Positions 1 to 6,636 of a stretch of 6,636 nt of DNA are shown piece after piece. Each line of letters begins with the position of its first letter. The stretch's first letter is position 1. Source of the stretch: Chromatiales bacterium (lineage in GTDB: Bacteria; Pseudomonadota; Gammaproteobacteria; JACCYU01); assembly GCA_031177845.1 (NCBI GenBank), contig JAPSGG010000083.1:1-6636 (forward strand), read 5' to 3'. The translations under genes were made by a program, and so were the position numbers. The notes beneath the pieces are model-generated. The model was not told the DNA's origin. It ran no database searches and saw nothing but the letters and a program-made list of their open reading frames with translations.

Positions 1-331
1 CCTCGTTCGCATTCATGTTGGTGCTGGTGCCAGAGCCGGTCTGGAAGACATCGATCGGAAAATGATCGTCGTAATCGCCGGCGGCCACCTCCTGCGCGGC
101 TCGTACGATGCTTTTGGCCATGGTGTCTTCCATAAGACCCAACCCCAGGTTGGTTTCCGCACAGGCAGCCTTGATCAATCCGAGCGCACGAATGAACCCG
201 CGCGGCATGCGCAGGCCGCTGATCGGAAAGTTATCCACCGCCCGCTGGGTCTGCGCCCCATACAAGGCTCCAGCAGGCACCTTGAGCTCGCCCATGCTGT
301 CTCTTTCAGTACGAAAGCCGCGCTCGGTCAT
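1..331 (-). CDS. fumC: Class II fumarate hydratase, N-terminal 110 residues (runs off left edge)
   Basis: Fumarase C interconverts fumarate and (S)-malate in the TCA cycle; class II enzymes are iron-free, cytosolic homotetramers. The visible protein starts MTERGFRTERDSMGELKVPA and continues with YGAQTQRAVDNFPISG (about residues 24-39), the usual N-terminal block of this family. Residues 97-110 read QTGSGTSTNMNANE, the conserved substrate-loop motif QTGSGTxxNMNxNE. That motif separates it from PurB and argininosuccinate lyase, its relatives in the fumarase/aspartase superfamily. The ATG at 331-329 is preceded by a good GAGGTGA Shine-Dalgarno (334-340) and matches the usual family start. The family is about 460 residues, so roughly three quarters, including the GSSxMPxKxNP signature, lies outside the window. 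Aspartate ammonia-lyase is the main alternative, but this N-terminus fits fumarase better. It is divergent from purB. Confidence 0.95.
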   Translation of the reverse strand, partial: MTERGFRTERDSMGELKVPAGALYGAQTQRAVDNFPISGLRMPRGFIRALGLIKAACAETNLGLGLMEDTMAKSIVRAAQEVAAGDYDDHFPIDVFQTGSGTSTNMNANE

Positions 332-353
332 AATCACCTCGAAAGCCTTATAA

Positions 354-1778
<1,425 letters not shown>

Positions 1779-1908
1779 GTGCAGGCAGGCGCCCTACGGT
1801 CTCACGGTGGCTAGCAACACAACAGGTTGCGAGCGCCGCGGCTCAAGCGGCGGATTACGCGGCATGGTGTCGAGTTGGCACCGGGAACTCGGCGCCAGAC
1901 GGCACGTG
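1779..1908. other. Convergent intergenic spacer with GC-rich inverted repeats
   Basis: This spacer separates the purB and nudF stop codons and contains no supportable gene. It holds a GCAAC/GTTGC repeat (1814-1818 and 1826-1830), a CGCCGC/GCGGCG repeat (1834-1852), and competing repeats around 1871-1897: CGAGTT/AACTCG, or TGGC..CCG/CGG..GCCA. None is followed by a run of T on either strand. If they terminate transcription they do not look like classical intrinsic terminators. Confidence 0.5.
1834..1852 (+). terminator. Weak candidate hairpin downstream of purB
   Basis: The six-base arms CGCCGC (1834-1839) and GCGGCG (1847-1852) are exactly complementary around a 7-nt loop. They start 56 bases after the purB stop. 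The arms are all G/C and so stable, but the next bases are GATTACGC rather than a T tract. It could be a Rho-dependent end, an RNA 3'-end stabiliser or chance in GC-rich DNA. Confidence 0.25.
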
Positions 1909-2499
1909 CTACGTCCAACACTCCCTGATCTGCTCGTAGTTTATCTGCAGCCATTGCAGAGCGATGATCGGCATGGCGGACATGATGACGTTCGACGCCA
2001 CCATCTCGAACGCGGCCTGCGCGCTCACCCGGCTCACACGGATATCCTCTTCCTCTTCACGCAACCCATGCACGCCCCCTATGCCGTCCAGGTCTGTCCT
2101 GGCGACATAGACCGATACGCGCTCGCTAAAACCTCCGGGCGAGGAGTAGTAGTCGCACACGTGGTGCAGGTCCAGTAGCTCGCAGCCGGCCTCCTCCCTG
2201 GCTTCTCGATGCGCGACCTCCTCTCGTCGCTCTCCAGGCTCGATCAAACCTGCGATGATCTCCGTGAGCCAGGGGCCGTGTGGCGACTCGATCGCGCCCA
2301 TCCGGAACTGTTCGATCAGCAGCACCTCGTCTCGGATCGGATCATAGGGCAGCACCGCCACCGCGTCGCTGCGCTGGAACAGCTCGCGGCGCAGCACTGG
2401 GCTCCATCCGCCGTCATAAAGCCGATGCTTGAGATGCACTACTTCGAGCTGGAAGAAGCCGCGGTAATCCACCTTACGATCGAGGATCTCCCACTTCAT
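1909..2499 (-). CDS. nudF: ADP-ribose pyrophosphatase (Nudix hydrolase)
   Basis: This Nudix enzyme hydrolyses ADP-ribose to AMP and ribose 5-phosphate, clearing a reactive NAD-turnover product. The 196-residue protein has a complete Nudix box at 84-106 (G84, E90, R98, E99, E102, E103, G105). P121 falls in SSPGGFSERV, about 15 residues past the box, the spacing typical of ADP-ribose-specific members. EEEEDIRV (148-155) matches the acidic segment that completes the active site in E. coli NudF. The C-terminus ALQWLQINYEQIRECWT also resembles the E. coli protein (209 residues). The start MKWEILDRKVDYRGFFQLEV is normal for the family, but no clear Shine-Dalgarno precedes the ATG at 2499. It follows kdsB by 42 nt, so it may be co-transcribed or use its own promoter there. 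Other sugar-nucleotide Nudix activities cannot be excluded. Confidence 0.92.
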   Translation of the reverse strand: MKWEILDRKVDYRGFFQLEVVHLKHRLYDGGWSPVLRRELFQRSDAVAVLPYDPIRDEVLLIEQFRMGAIESPHGPWLTEIIAGLIEPGERREEVAHREAREEAGCELLDLHHVCDYYSSPGGFSERVSVYVARTDLDGIGGVHGLREEEEDIRVSRVSAQAAFEMVASNVIMSAMPIIALQWLQINYEQIRECWT

Positions 2500-2514
2500 C
2501 GGCGATCTGATTTC

Positions 2515-2545
2515 GTTAAATTTTATGGAGCTGGCGGGATGTCAA
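2515..2545 (-). promoter_or_regulatory. Possible internal promoter for nudF, spanning the kdsB stop codon
   Basis: On the minus strand a perfect TTGACA lies at 2545-2540 and includes the TGA stop of kdsB (2544-2542). Downstream are TAAAAT (2525-2520, 14-bp spacer, five of six consensus bases) and TTTAAC (2520-2515, 19-bp spacer, four of six). Neither spacer is the ideal 17 bp. The stretch 2515-2526 is clearly more AT-rich than its surroundings, as promoter DNA often is. Transcripts would have a very short leader before the nudF ATG at 2499. Confidence 0.35.
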
Positions 2546-3306
2546 CCCCTGTTCTGCCGCACAAGCTCCCGCACCGCGGCCAGATCATCTGGAGTATCGA
2601 CCCCGCGGCCTGCGTGCTCTGCGGCGTTGGCGACCTTGATCCGCGCGCCGCGCCACAGCGCCCGCAGTTGTTCCAAACTCTCTATCCGCTCCAACTCGCA
2701 GGCCGGTCCGGCGGTCAGCACCTTGAGAAATTGGACGCGATAGGCGTACAGCCCGATGTGGCGGTAACACTCGCATAAGTACTGATGCGATTTGTCCCGC
2801 ACGTAGGGGATCGGCGCGCGGCTGAAATAAAGCGCGAAGTGCTCGTGGTCGCGCACGACTTTGACGATGTTGGGGCTGTCGTAATCAGCCAAGCTCGTGA
2901 TGGGCGCGCACAAGGTGGCGATGCTGGCTTGCGGGCTGGCGGTGAGTTCGGCCGCGACCTGGCGGATGTTGGCGGGCGGCATCAAAGGTTCGTCGCCTTG
3001 TAGATTGACGACGATGTCCTCGTCCTTCCAGCCAAGCCGTTGCGCCGTCTCTGCCAGCCGCTCGCTACCCGACGTATGTGCGCTCGAGGTCATGCAAACC
3101 CGGGCCCCGAAATCCTCTGCGCAAGACATAACGCGCTTGTCGTCGGTAGCGATCACGACCTCCTCAGCACCGCTGGCTACGGCCCGCTCGAATACGTGTT
3201 GGAGCATCGGCTTGCCTGCGATGTGCAACAACGGTTTGCCCGGCAATCGCTGCGAAGCATAGCGCGCGGGAATCCCAACCCTGAAGGCTAGAGCTGCTTC
3301 CATCAT
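2542..3306 (-). CDS. kdsB: 3-deoxy-manno-octulosonate cytidylyltransferase (CMP-Kdo synthetase)
   Basis: KdsB joins CTP and Kdo to give CMP-Kdo and pyrophosphate in the cytosol. CMP-Kdo is the donor used by WaaA to put Kdo on lipid IVA. The 254-residue product (E. coli 248) carries the family motifs in order: nucleotide-binding [14 protein letters not shown] (12-25), TSGSERLAE (78-86), NLQGDEP (101-107), FSRAPIP (161-167), RHIGLYAYR (182-190), [11 protein letters not shown] (205-215) and GVDTPDDL (235-242). The chosen ATG at 3306 overlaps the ycaR TGA as ATGA, which suggests translational coupling. A second ATG follows immediately at 3303 and cannot be excluded. The few extra residues before the conserved block are unremarkable. 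Confidence 0.97.
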   Translation of the reverse strand: MMEAALAFRVGIPARYASQRLPGKPLLHIAGKPMLQHVFERAVASGAEEVVIATDDKRVMSCAEDFGARVCMTSSAHTSGSERLAETAQRLGWKDEDIVVNLQGDEPLMPPANIRQVAAELTASPQASIATLCAPITSLADYDSPNIVKVVRDHEHFALYFSRAPIPYVRDKSHQYLCECYRHIGLYAYRVQFLKVLTAGPACELERIESLEQLRALWRGARIKVANAAEHAGRGVDTPDDLAAVRELVRQNRG

Positions 3307-3494
3307 CGCTTCAGCGCTTCGTATTCCTCGTCACTAATGCGCCGCGCCTCGTCTTCCAGCATCACCGGGATGCCATCGCGGATGGGATAGGCCAAGCGCG
3401 CGGCGCGGGAGATCAGCTCCTGCTTGTCTTTGTCGTAGATCAGCGGGCCCTTAGTGATCGGGCAGACCAGGATATCGAGTAGTTTCTTGTCCAC
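3303..3494 (-). CDS. ycaR: Trm112/UPF0434-family small protein (YcaR-like)
   Basis: This is a 63-residue protein of the Trm112-like family, often found between lpxK and kdsB; its bacterial role is not well defined. It starts [20 protein letters not shown] and contains [16 protein letters not shown] (about 36-51), the family's diagnostic block. The length is normal (E. coli YcaR 60). The start is GTG at 3494, required by alignment of the MDxxLLxIxxCP opening, with a GGAG ten bases upstream. Only one cysteine (C11) is present: the CPxC pair seen in E. coli reads CPIT here, so it is unlikely to bind zinc in the usual four-cysteine manner. Its first 44 nt overlap the end of lpxK, and its stop overlaps the kdsB ATG. 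Confidence 0.93.
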   Translation of the reverse strand: MDKKLLDILVCPITKGPLIYDKDKQELISRAARLAYPIRDGIPVMLEDEARRISDEEYEALKR

Positions 3495-4548
3495 GTTGGC
3501 TCAACTCCGGTGGTTGGCCTCCCACGCTGGAGGCCGCGGCTATGCGGGATCGCAAGCGGTCGAGCACCTGTTGTGCTAGGCGCTCGTCGGGCGCCGCCGT
3601 GATGGGCAGATACCAGTGGTGCGGCTGCGCGAAGGCGCGGCATTTGATGGCGTCCTTCTCAGTCATCAGCACCGGGCGTGCATCGCCGAAATCGAGGTCC
3701 GCTGCCGTAAAGCGATGATGATCCCTAAAGACGTGCGCATCAATGTCTAGGCCACGTGCCTTCAACATCTCGAAGAAGCGCGCAGGACTACCGACGCCCG
3801 CCACGGCGTGTATGGGCATCCGCTTGAAGCTGTCGAGCGATTGGATGATACCCGGGTCCCGTAGGTTGAAAACGCGGTCGCCACGCAGGACCATGCCATA
3901 TTGCGCGCCATCGCGCGCGCCATGCGTGACCACGAAATCGACCTCGCGCAGGCGCGACGCCGGTTCGCGCAGCGGACCGGCGGGCAGGCACCAGCCGTTA
4001 CCCATACCCTTATGCGCATCGACGAGTGCAATCTCGATGTCTCGCATCAGACCATAATGTTGCAAGCCATCGTCGGAGATCAGCACATCGCAATCGTCGT
4101 TATCCAATAAGGCGCGCGCAGCAGCATTCCGGCGCGGCGCGATCATGACAGGACAGCCGGTGCGAAGCGCGATTAGTACCGGCTCATCGCCAGCGCACTG
4201 CGGATCGCTCTCGCTCGTGACCTGTTGTGGCCATTGGCGCGCGCGGCCACCATAACCGCGGCTGACGATGCCGGGTTTGAACCCGTAGGCTTTAAGTAGT
4301 CCCGCGAGCCAAATCACCATTGGCGTCTTGCCGGTACCGCCAACGCTGATGTTGCCAACGACGATGATGGGCACCGGCAACCTAGGCGCGAAGCGGTTGC
4401 GATACCGGTAGAATCGGCGCCGCAGCATCGCCAGAGCGCAGAAGATCCAGGACAGCGGAAGCAGCGCAGCCGCGAGCGCATTCCTCGAGTACCAGTAGCG
4501 TTGCAGATCGCTGACGCGATCCAGAAGGCTGCTGCAGCTTGCTCGCAT
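3451..4548 (-). CDS. lpxK: Tetraacyldisaccharide 4'-kinase
   Basis: LpxK phosphorylates the 4'-hydroxyl of tetraacyldisaccharide 1-phosphate with ATP, giving lipid IVA at the cytosolic face of the inner membrane. From the ATG at 4548 the protein is 365 residues. It has an N-terminal hydrophobic membrane-associated segment (about 26-42), the P-loop [11 protein letters not shown] (65-75), RGYGG (97-101), GDEPVL (120-125), DDGLQH (159-164, including the conserved aspartate-histidine region), [13 protein letters not shown] and [12 protein letters not shown] (295-306). The start is ambiguous. GTG at 4560 would overlap the msbA TGA as GTGA, and GTG at 4569 is also open. I prefer the ATG because GGTGA lies eight bases upstream. 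About 30 residues extend beyond the region alignable to E. coli LpxK (328 residues), and the last part overlaps ycaR. Confidence 0.95.
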   Translation of the reverse strand: MRASCSSLLDRVSDLQRYWYSRNALAAALLPLSWIFCALAMLRRRFYRYRNRFAPRLPVPIIVVGNISVGGTGKTPMVIWLAGLLKAYGFKPGIVSRGYGGRARQWPQQVTSESDPQCAGDEPVLIALRTGCPVMIAPRRNAAARALLDNDDCDVLISDDGLQHYGLMRDIEIALVDAHKGMGNGWCLPAGPLREPASRLREVDFVVTHGARDGAQYGMVLRGDRVFNLRDPGIIQSLDSFKRMPIHAVAGVGSPARFFEMLKARGLDIDAHVFRDHHRFTAADLDFGDARPVLMTEKDAIKCRAFAQPHHWYLPITAAPDERLAQQVLDRLRSRIAAASSVGGQPPELSQRGQETTRYPGLPDH

Positions 4549-4556
4549 GCGCACGC

Positions 4557-6344
4557 TCACCCCTGCCACGAACCCAACTTCTCGCGCTGCTCGGCTTGTC
4601 GAAACTGCAACCGATATAGGCTGGTGTAAATGCCGTTGGTAGCCAGCAGTTGGGCGTGCGTACCCATCTCGGCGATGCGCCCATCCTGCAGCACAGCTAT
4701 GCGATCGGCGTTCTCGACCGTCGACAGGCGGTGCGCGATGACCAGTGTGGTGCGGTTCTTCACCAGTACCTCCAATGCCGCCTGGATGTGACGCTCGGCC
4801 TCACTGTCCAGTGAAGAGGTCGCTTCGTCCAATATCAGCACGGGCGCATCTTTCAGCAAGGCCCGTGCGATCGCAAGGCGCTGCCGCTGGCCGCCCGACA
4901 GGAGAATGCCGTTCTCACCGACCAGGGTGTCCAGTCCGTCTGGCAGCCGCTCGATGAATTCCATCGCGTGAGCCGCTTTGGCGGCGGCCATGATCTGCTT
5001 GCGGGTGGCACCGTACTGGCGTCCGTAAGCGATGTTATTGGCGATGGTATCGTTGAACAGCACCACCTCCTGGCTGACGTAGGTCAGCTGCTCGCGCAGT
5101 GTGGCTAGCCCATAGTCGCGGATATTGACACCATCCAGCAGTATCTGGCCACGGTGCGGCTCGTAGAAACGCGGCAGCAGATTCACCAATGTCGATTTGC
5201 CGCTGCCGGAACGACCCACCAACGCCACGGTCTCGCCCGGCTCGATCTTCAACGAGATGTCCTTCAACACGTCGCCCTTGGCCGGATCGTAGCTGAAGCT
5301 GACATTGCGGTATTCGACGCACCCCCGGCGGGTACTTGGCACGTACAGCGGCCGGTCGTATTCGCGCTCGCTGTCGATGAGTTCGAAGATGCTCTGCCCC
5401 GCCGCGATGCCCTGCTGCAGCTTGGCGTTGATGTTGGTGAGATTGCGCGCGGGCGTCAGCAGCAGGGTGATGGAGATAATGAACGAGACGAAGGTGCCTA
5501 CCGTGATGTGCTCCAACACCGGCGGCAGCGTGGCCAGAAACACGATAGCGGCGAGCGCAAGGCCCACGATCATCTGGATGAAGGGCGTGCTGGCCGCCTC
5601 GGTTCTCACCATCTTCATGTGCATCCTGCGATTGTGCTCGTTGACCTGCTCAAAATGCCGCGTCTCGTGGACCTGGCCGCCGAATAGTTTGACGACCCGG
5701 TGACCCTCGATCACCTCCTGCGCTACGTGCGTGACATCGCCCATGGAACGCTGGATGTTGCCGCTGATCTTGCGGAAACGCTTGCTGGCGTAGATGACCA
5801 GTGCGGCGATTGGAGGCGCCACGATGAGAAAGCACAAGGTGAGAATCCAGCTCAAATAAAACATCCAAGCCAACAGGCCCACGATCGTAAGTGTGTCACG
5901 GACGACGACGGTGAGTGTGCGACTGGCGGCGTCAGCCACCTGCTCGACGTTGTACGTGAGCTTGGAGATCAACTGGCCGGAGGAGGTCGCATCGAAATAG
6001 GCCACCGGCATATGCAGCAGGTGGTGAAACATCTCGCCCCGCAGCGCCTTGACCACCTGACGCCCGACATAGGAGATATAGTAGCTGGAGAGAAAGCCTC
6101 CGACACCCCTTAGCACCAGGATTGCGATCATGGCCGGCGGCACCCAGCGAATCGCCTGGGGATCGCGTTCGACGAAGCTGCCATCCAGCATCGGCTTCAT
6201 CAGCGCGGCGAATCCAGTATCGGTCGCGGCATAGATCAGCATGCCCGCCACCGCGACCGCCATGCAGCGCCAGTAGCTGACGGCGTAGCCCAGCAGTCGC
6301 CGGTAAATGCCCATGCCATCGCGGCCGCGCGTTTCAGCGGCCAT
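4557..6344 (-). CDS. msbA: Lipid A export ATP-binding/permease protein
   Basis: MsbA is a homodimeric inner-membrane ABC exporter that flips lipid A-core from the cytosolic to the periplasmic leaflet. The 595-residue half-transporter has about six hydrophobic helices in the first 300 residues (near 28-47, 68-92, 144-165, 167-187, 255-278 and 282-299). The nucleotide-binding domain has Walker A GRSGSGKST (377-385), Q-loop Q425, signature LSGGQRQ (482-488), Walker B ending in D506-E507, D-loop SLDSEAE (511-517) and H538. SKLTYNVEQVA (127-137) and FGGQVHETRHF (221-231) match MsbA rather than drug exporters. The ATG at 6344 is 13 nt after the exbD-like stop with only a weak AGGA nearby. M11 is an alternative start without a better ribosome site. 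Adjacency to lpxK supports the lipid A role. All catalytic residues are present. Confidence 0.96.
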   Translation of the reverse strand: MAAETRGRDGMGIYRRLLGYAVSYWRCMAVAVAGMLIYAATDTGFAALMKPMLDGSFVERDPQAIRWVPPAMIAILVLRGVGGFLSSYYISYVGRQVVKALRGEMFHHLLHMPVAYFDATSSGQLISKLTYNVEQVADAASRTLTVVVRDTLTIVGLLAWMFYLSWILTLCFLIVAPPIAALVIYASKRFRKISGNIQRSMGDVTHVAQEVIEGHRVVKLFGGQVHETRHFEQVNEHNRRMHMKMVRTEAASTPFIQMIVGLALAAIVFLATLPPVLEHITVGTFVSFIISITLLLTPARNLTNINAKLQQGIAAGQSIFELIDSEREYDRPLYVPSTRRGCVEYRNVSFSYDPAKGDVLKDISLKIEPGETVALVGRSGSGKSTLVNLLPRFYEPHRGQILLDGVNIRDYGLATLREQLTYVSQEVVLFNDTIANNIAYGRQYGATRKQIMAAAKAAHAMEFIERLPDGLDTLVGENGILLSGGQRQRLAIARALLKDAPVLILDEATSSLDSEAERHIQAALEVLVKNRTTLVIAHRLSTVENADRIAVLQDGRIAEMGTHAQLLATNGIYTSLYRLQFRQAEQREKLGSWQG

Positions 6345-6357
6345 TTGTTAATAGATC

Positions 6358-6636
6358 CTAGGGCGCATCTTCCGCCTTTGTGGTCGCGATGGAGAAGCGC
6401 GTGAGACCCAGCCTTGCGGCGGAATCCATTGCCGTGACCACCGCCTGGTGTGGTGTGCGCGCGTCGGCGCTGATCACTAGCGGCGCGTCCTTGCGTCCCT
6501 GGGTGGCGTTCTCGAGTGCCATCATCAACGTTGTGGTCTGGGTGTTGACTAGCTCCTGGCCACCGACGTAGTAACGCCCGCTAGCGTCGATGACCAATTC
6601 CAGCGGCTCTTGCACCTGCGGCTCAGGCTGCGTGCT
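6358..6636 (-). CDS. exbD: ExbD/TolR-family biopolymer transport protein, C-terminal 92 residues (runs off right edge)
   Basis: ExbD-type proteins have one N-terminal membrane helix and a periplasmic domain. With ExbB they form a proton channel that energises TonB-like outer-membrane processes. Only the periplasmic part is seen. A proline/glutamine-rich linker (STQPEPQVQEP) leads into LELVIDASGRYYVGG, and then PLVISADARTPHQAVVTAMD (52-71) and LGLTRFSIAT, the standard ExbD C-terminal fold motifs. The reading frame is open to the window edge, so no start is present; the GTG at 6615 is internal. The membrane helix with its key aspartate lies outside. It precedes msbA by 13 nt in the same direction. 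A distinction from TolR rests on the gene neighbourhood and motif wording, so the symbol is tentative. Confidence 0.88.
   Translation of the reverse strand, partial: STQPEPQVQEPLELVIDASGRYYVGGQELVNTQTTTLMMALENATQGRKDAPLVISADARTPHQAVVTAMDSAARLGLTRFSIATTKAEDAP

Noticed and set aside
347..352. Second TATAAG on the minus strand as the fumC -10
   Set aside because: Transcription from it would start inside or just before the fumC Shine-Dalgarno, leaving no usable leader.
1807..2178. Open frame of 123 codons on the plus strand
   Set aside because: It is mostly antisense to nudF, whose Nudix box and C-terminal motifs are unmistakable; no family is recognisable in this frame.
2209..2778. Open frame of 189 codons on the plus strand
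   Set aside because: It is antisense to parts of nudF and kdsB and spans their intergenic gap. The translation is a low-information product of GC-rich codon bias, with no domain.
4548..4569. Longer lpxK starting at GTG 4569 (372 residues)
   Set aside because: The extra residues MAGVSVR are not part of the family, and no ribosome site precedes that GTG. GTG at 4560 remains possible, but the ATG at 4548 has the better upstream signal.
5154..5687. Open frame of 177 codons on the plus strand
   Set aside because: It is antisense to the transmembrane and nucleotide-binding junction of msbA. It is rich in His, Gln and Arg, as expected from the reverse complement of a hydrophobic protein.

Overview
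The window is an ordinary, gene-dense chromosomal segment of a Gram-negative proteobacterium, most likely a gammaproteobacterium. It is G+C-rich, and its genes make lipid A and Kdo, export lipopolysaccharide precursor and belong to the ExbD/TolR family. PurB aligns with the E. coli enzyme without register shift at the key residues, and NudF, KdsB and LpxK also look gammaproteobacterial. I cannot name the genus. I see no mobile element, CRISPR array, tRNA, rRNA, prophage gene or defence gene, and every gene is intact apart from the two cut by the window edges.

Layout. Positions 1-331 (minus) hold the N-terminal 110 residues of a class II fumarase (fumC), running off the left edge. A 79-bp divergent spacer (332-410) carries promoter and ribosome-binding signals for both sides. 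Positions 411-1778 (plus) are purB, adenylosuccinate lyase. The 130-bp spacer 1779-1908 lies between convergent genes and holds only GC-rich inverted repeats. From 1909 to the right edge everything is on the minus strand. In transcription order it reads exbD-like (3' part) - msbA - lpxK - ycaR (Trm112/UPF0434-like) - kdsB - nudF.

The minus-strand cluster looks like one operon. Its gaps are 13 nt, 8 nt (or a 4-nt overlap, depending on the lpxK start), a 44-nt overlap, a 4-nt ATGA overlap and 42 nt. Functionally it covers late steps of lipid A-Kdo assembly. KdsB activates Kdo as CMP-Kdo, LpxK adds the 4'-phosphate that makes lipid IVA (the Kdo acceptor), and MsbA flips the finished lipid A-core across the inner membrane. 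ExbD belongs to a proton-driven energiser complex whose ExbB partner is probably just outside the window. NudF, an ADP-ribose pyrophosphatase, sits at the distal end with a possible promoter of its own.

The left side pairs two members of one superfamily head to head. PurB releases fumarate at two steps of purine synthesis and FumC hydrates fumarate to malate. I found no convincing undescribed system. The points most worth checking are the shared AT-rich -10 region between fumC and purB, the long lpxK/ycaR overlap that extends the LpxK C-terminus, and the consensus -35 hexamer that spans the kdsB stop codon ahead of nudF.
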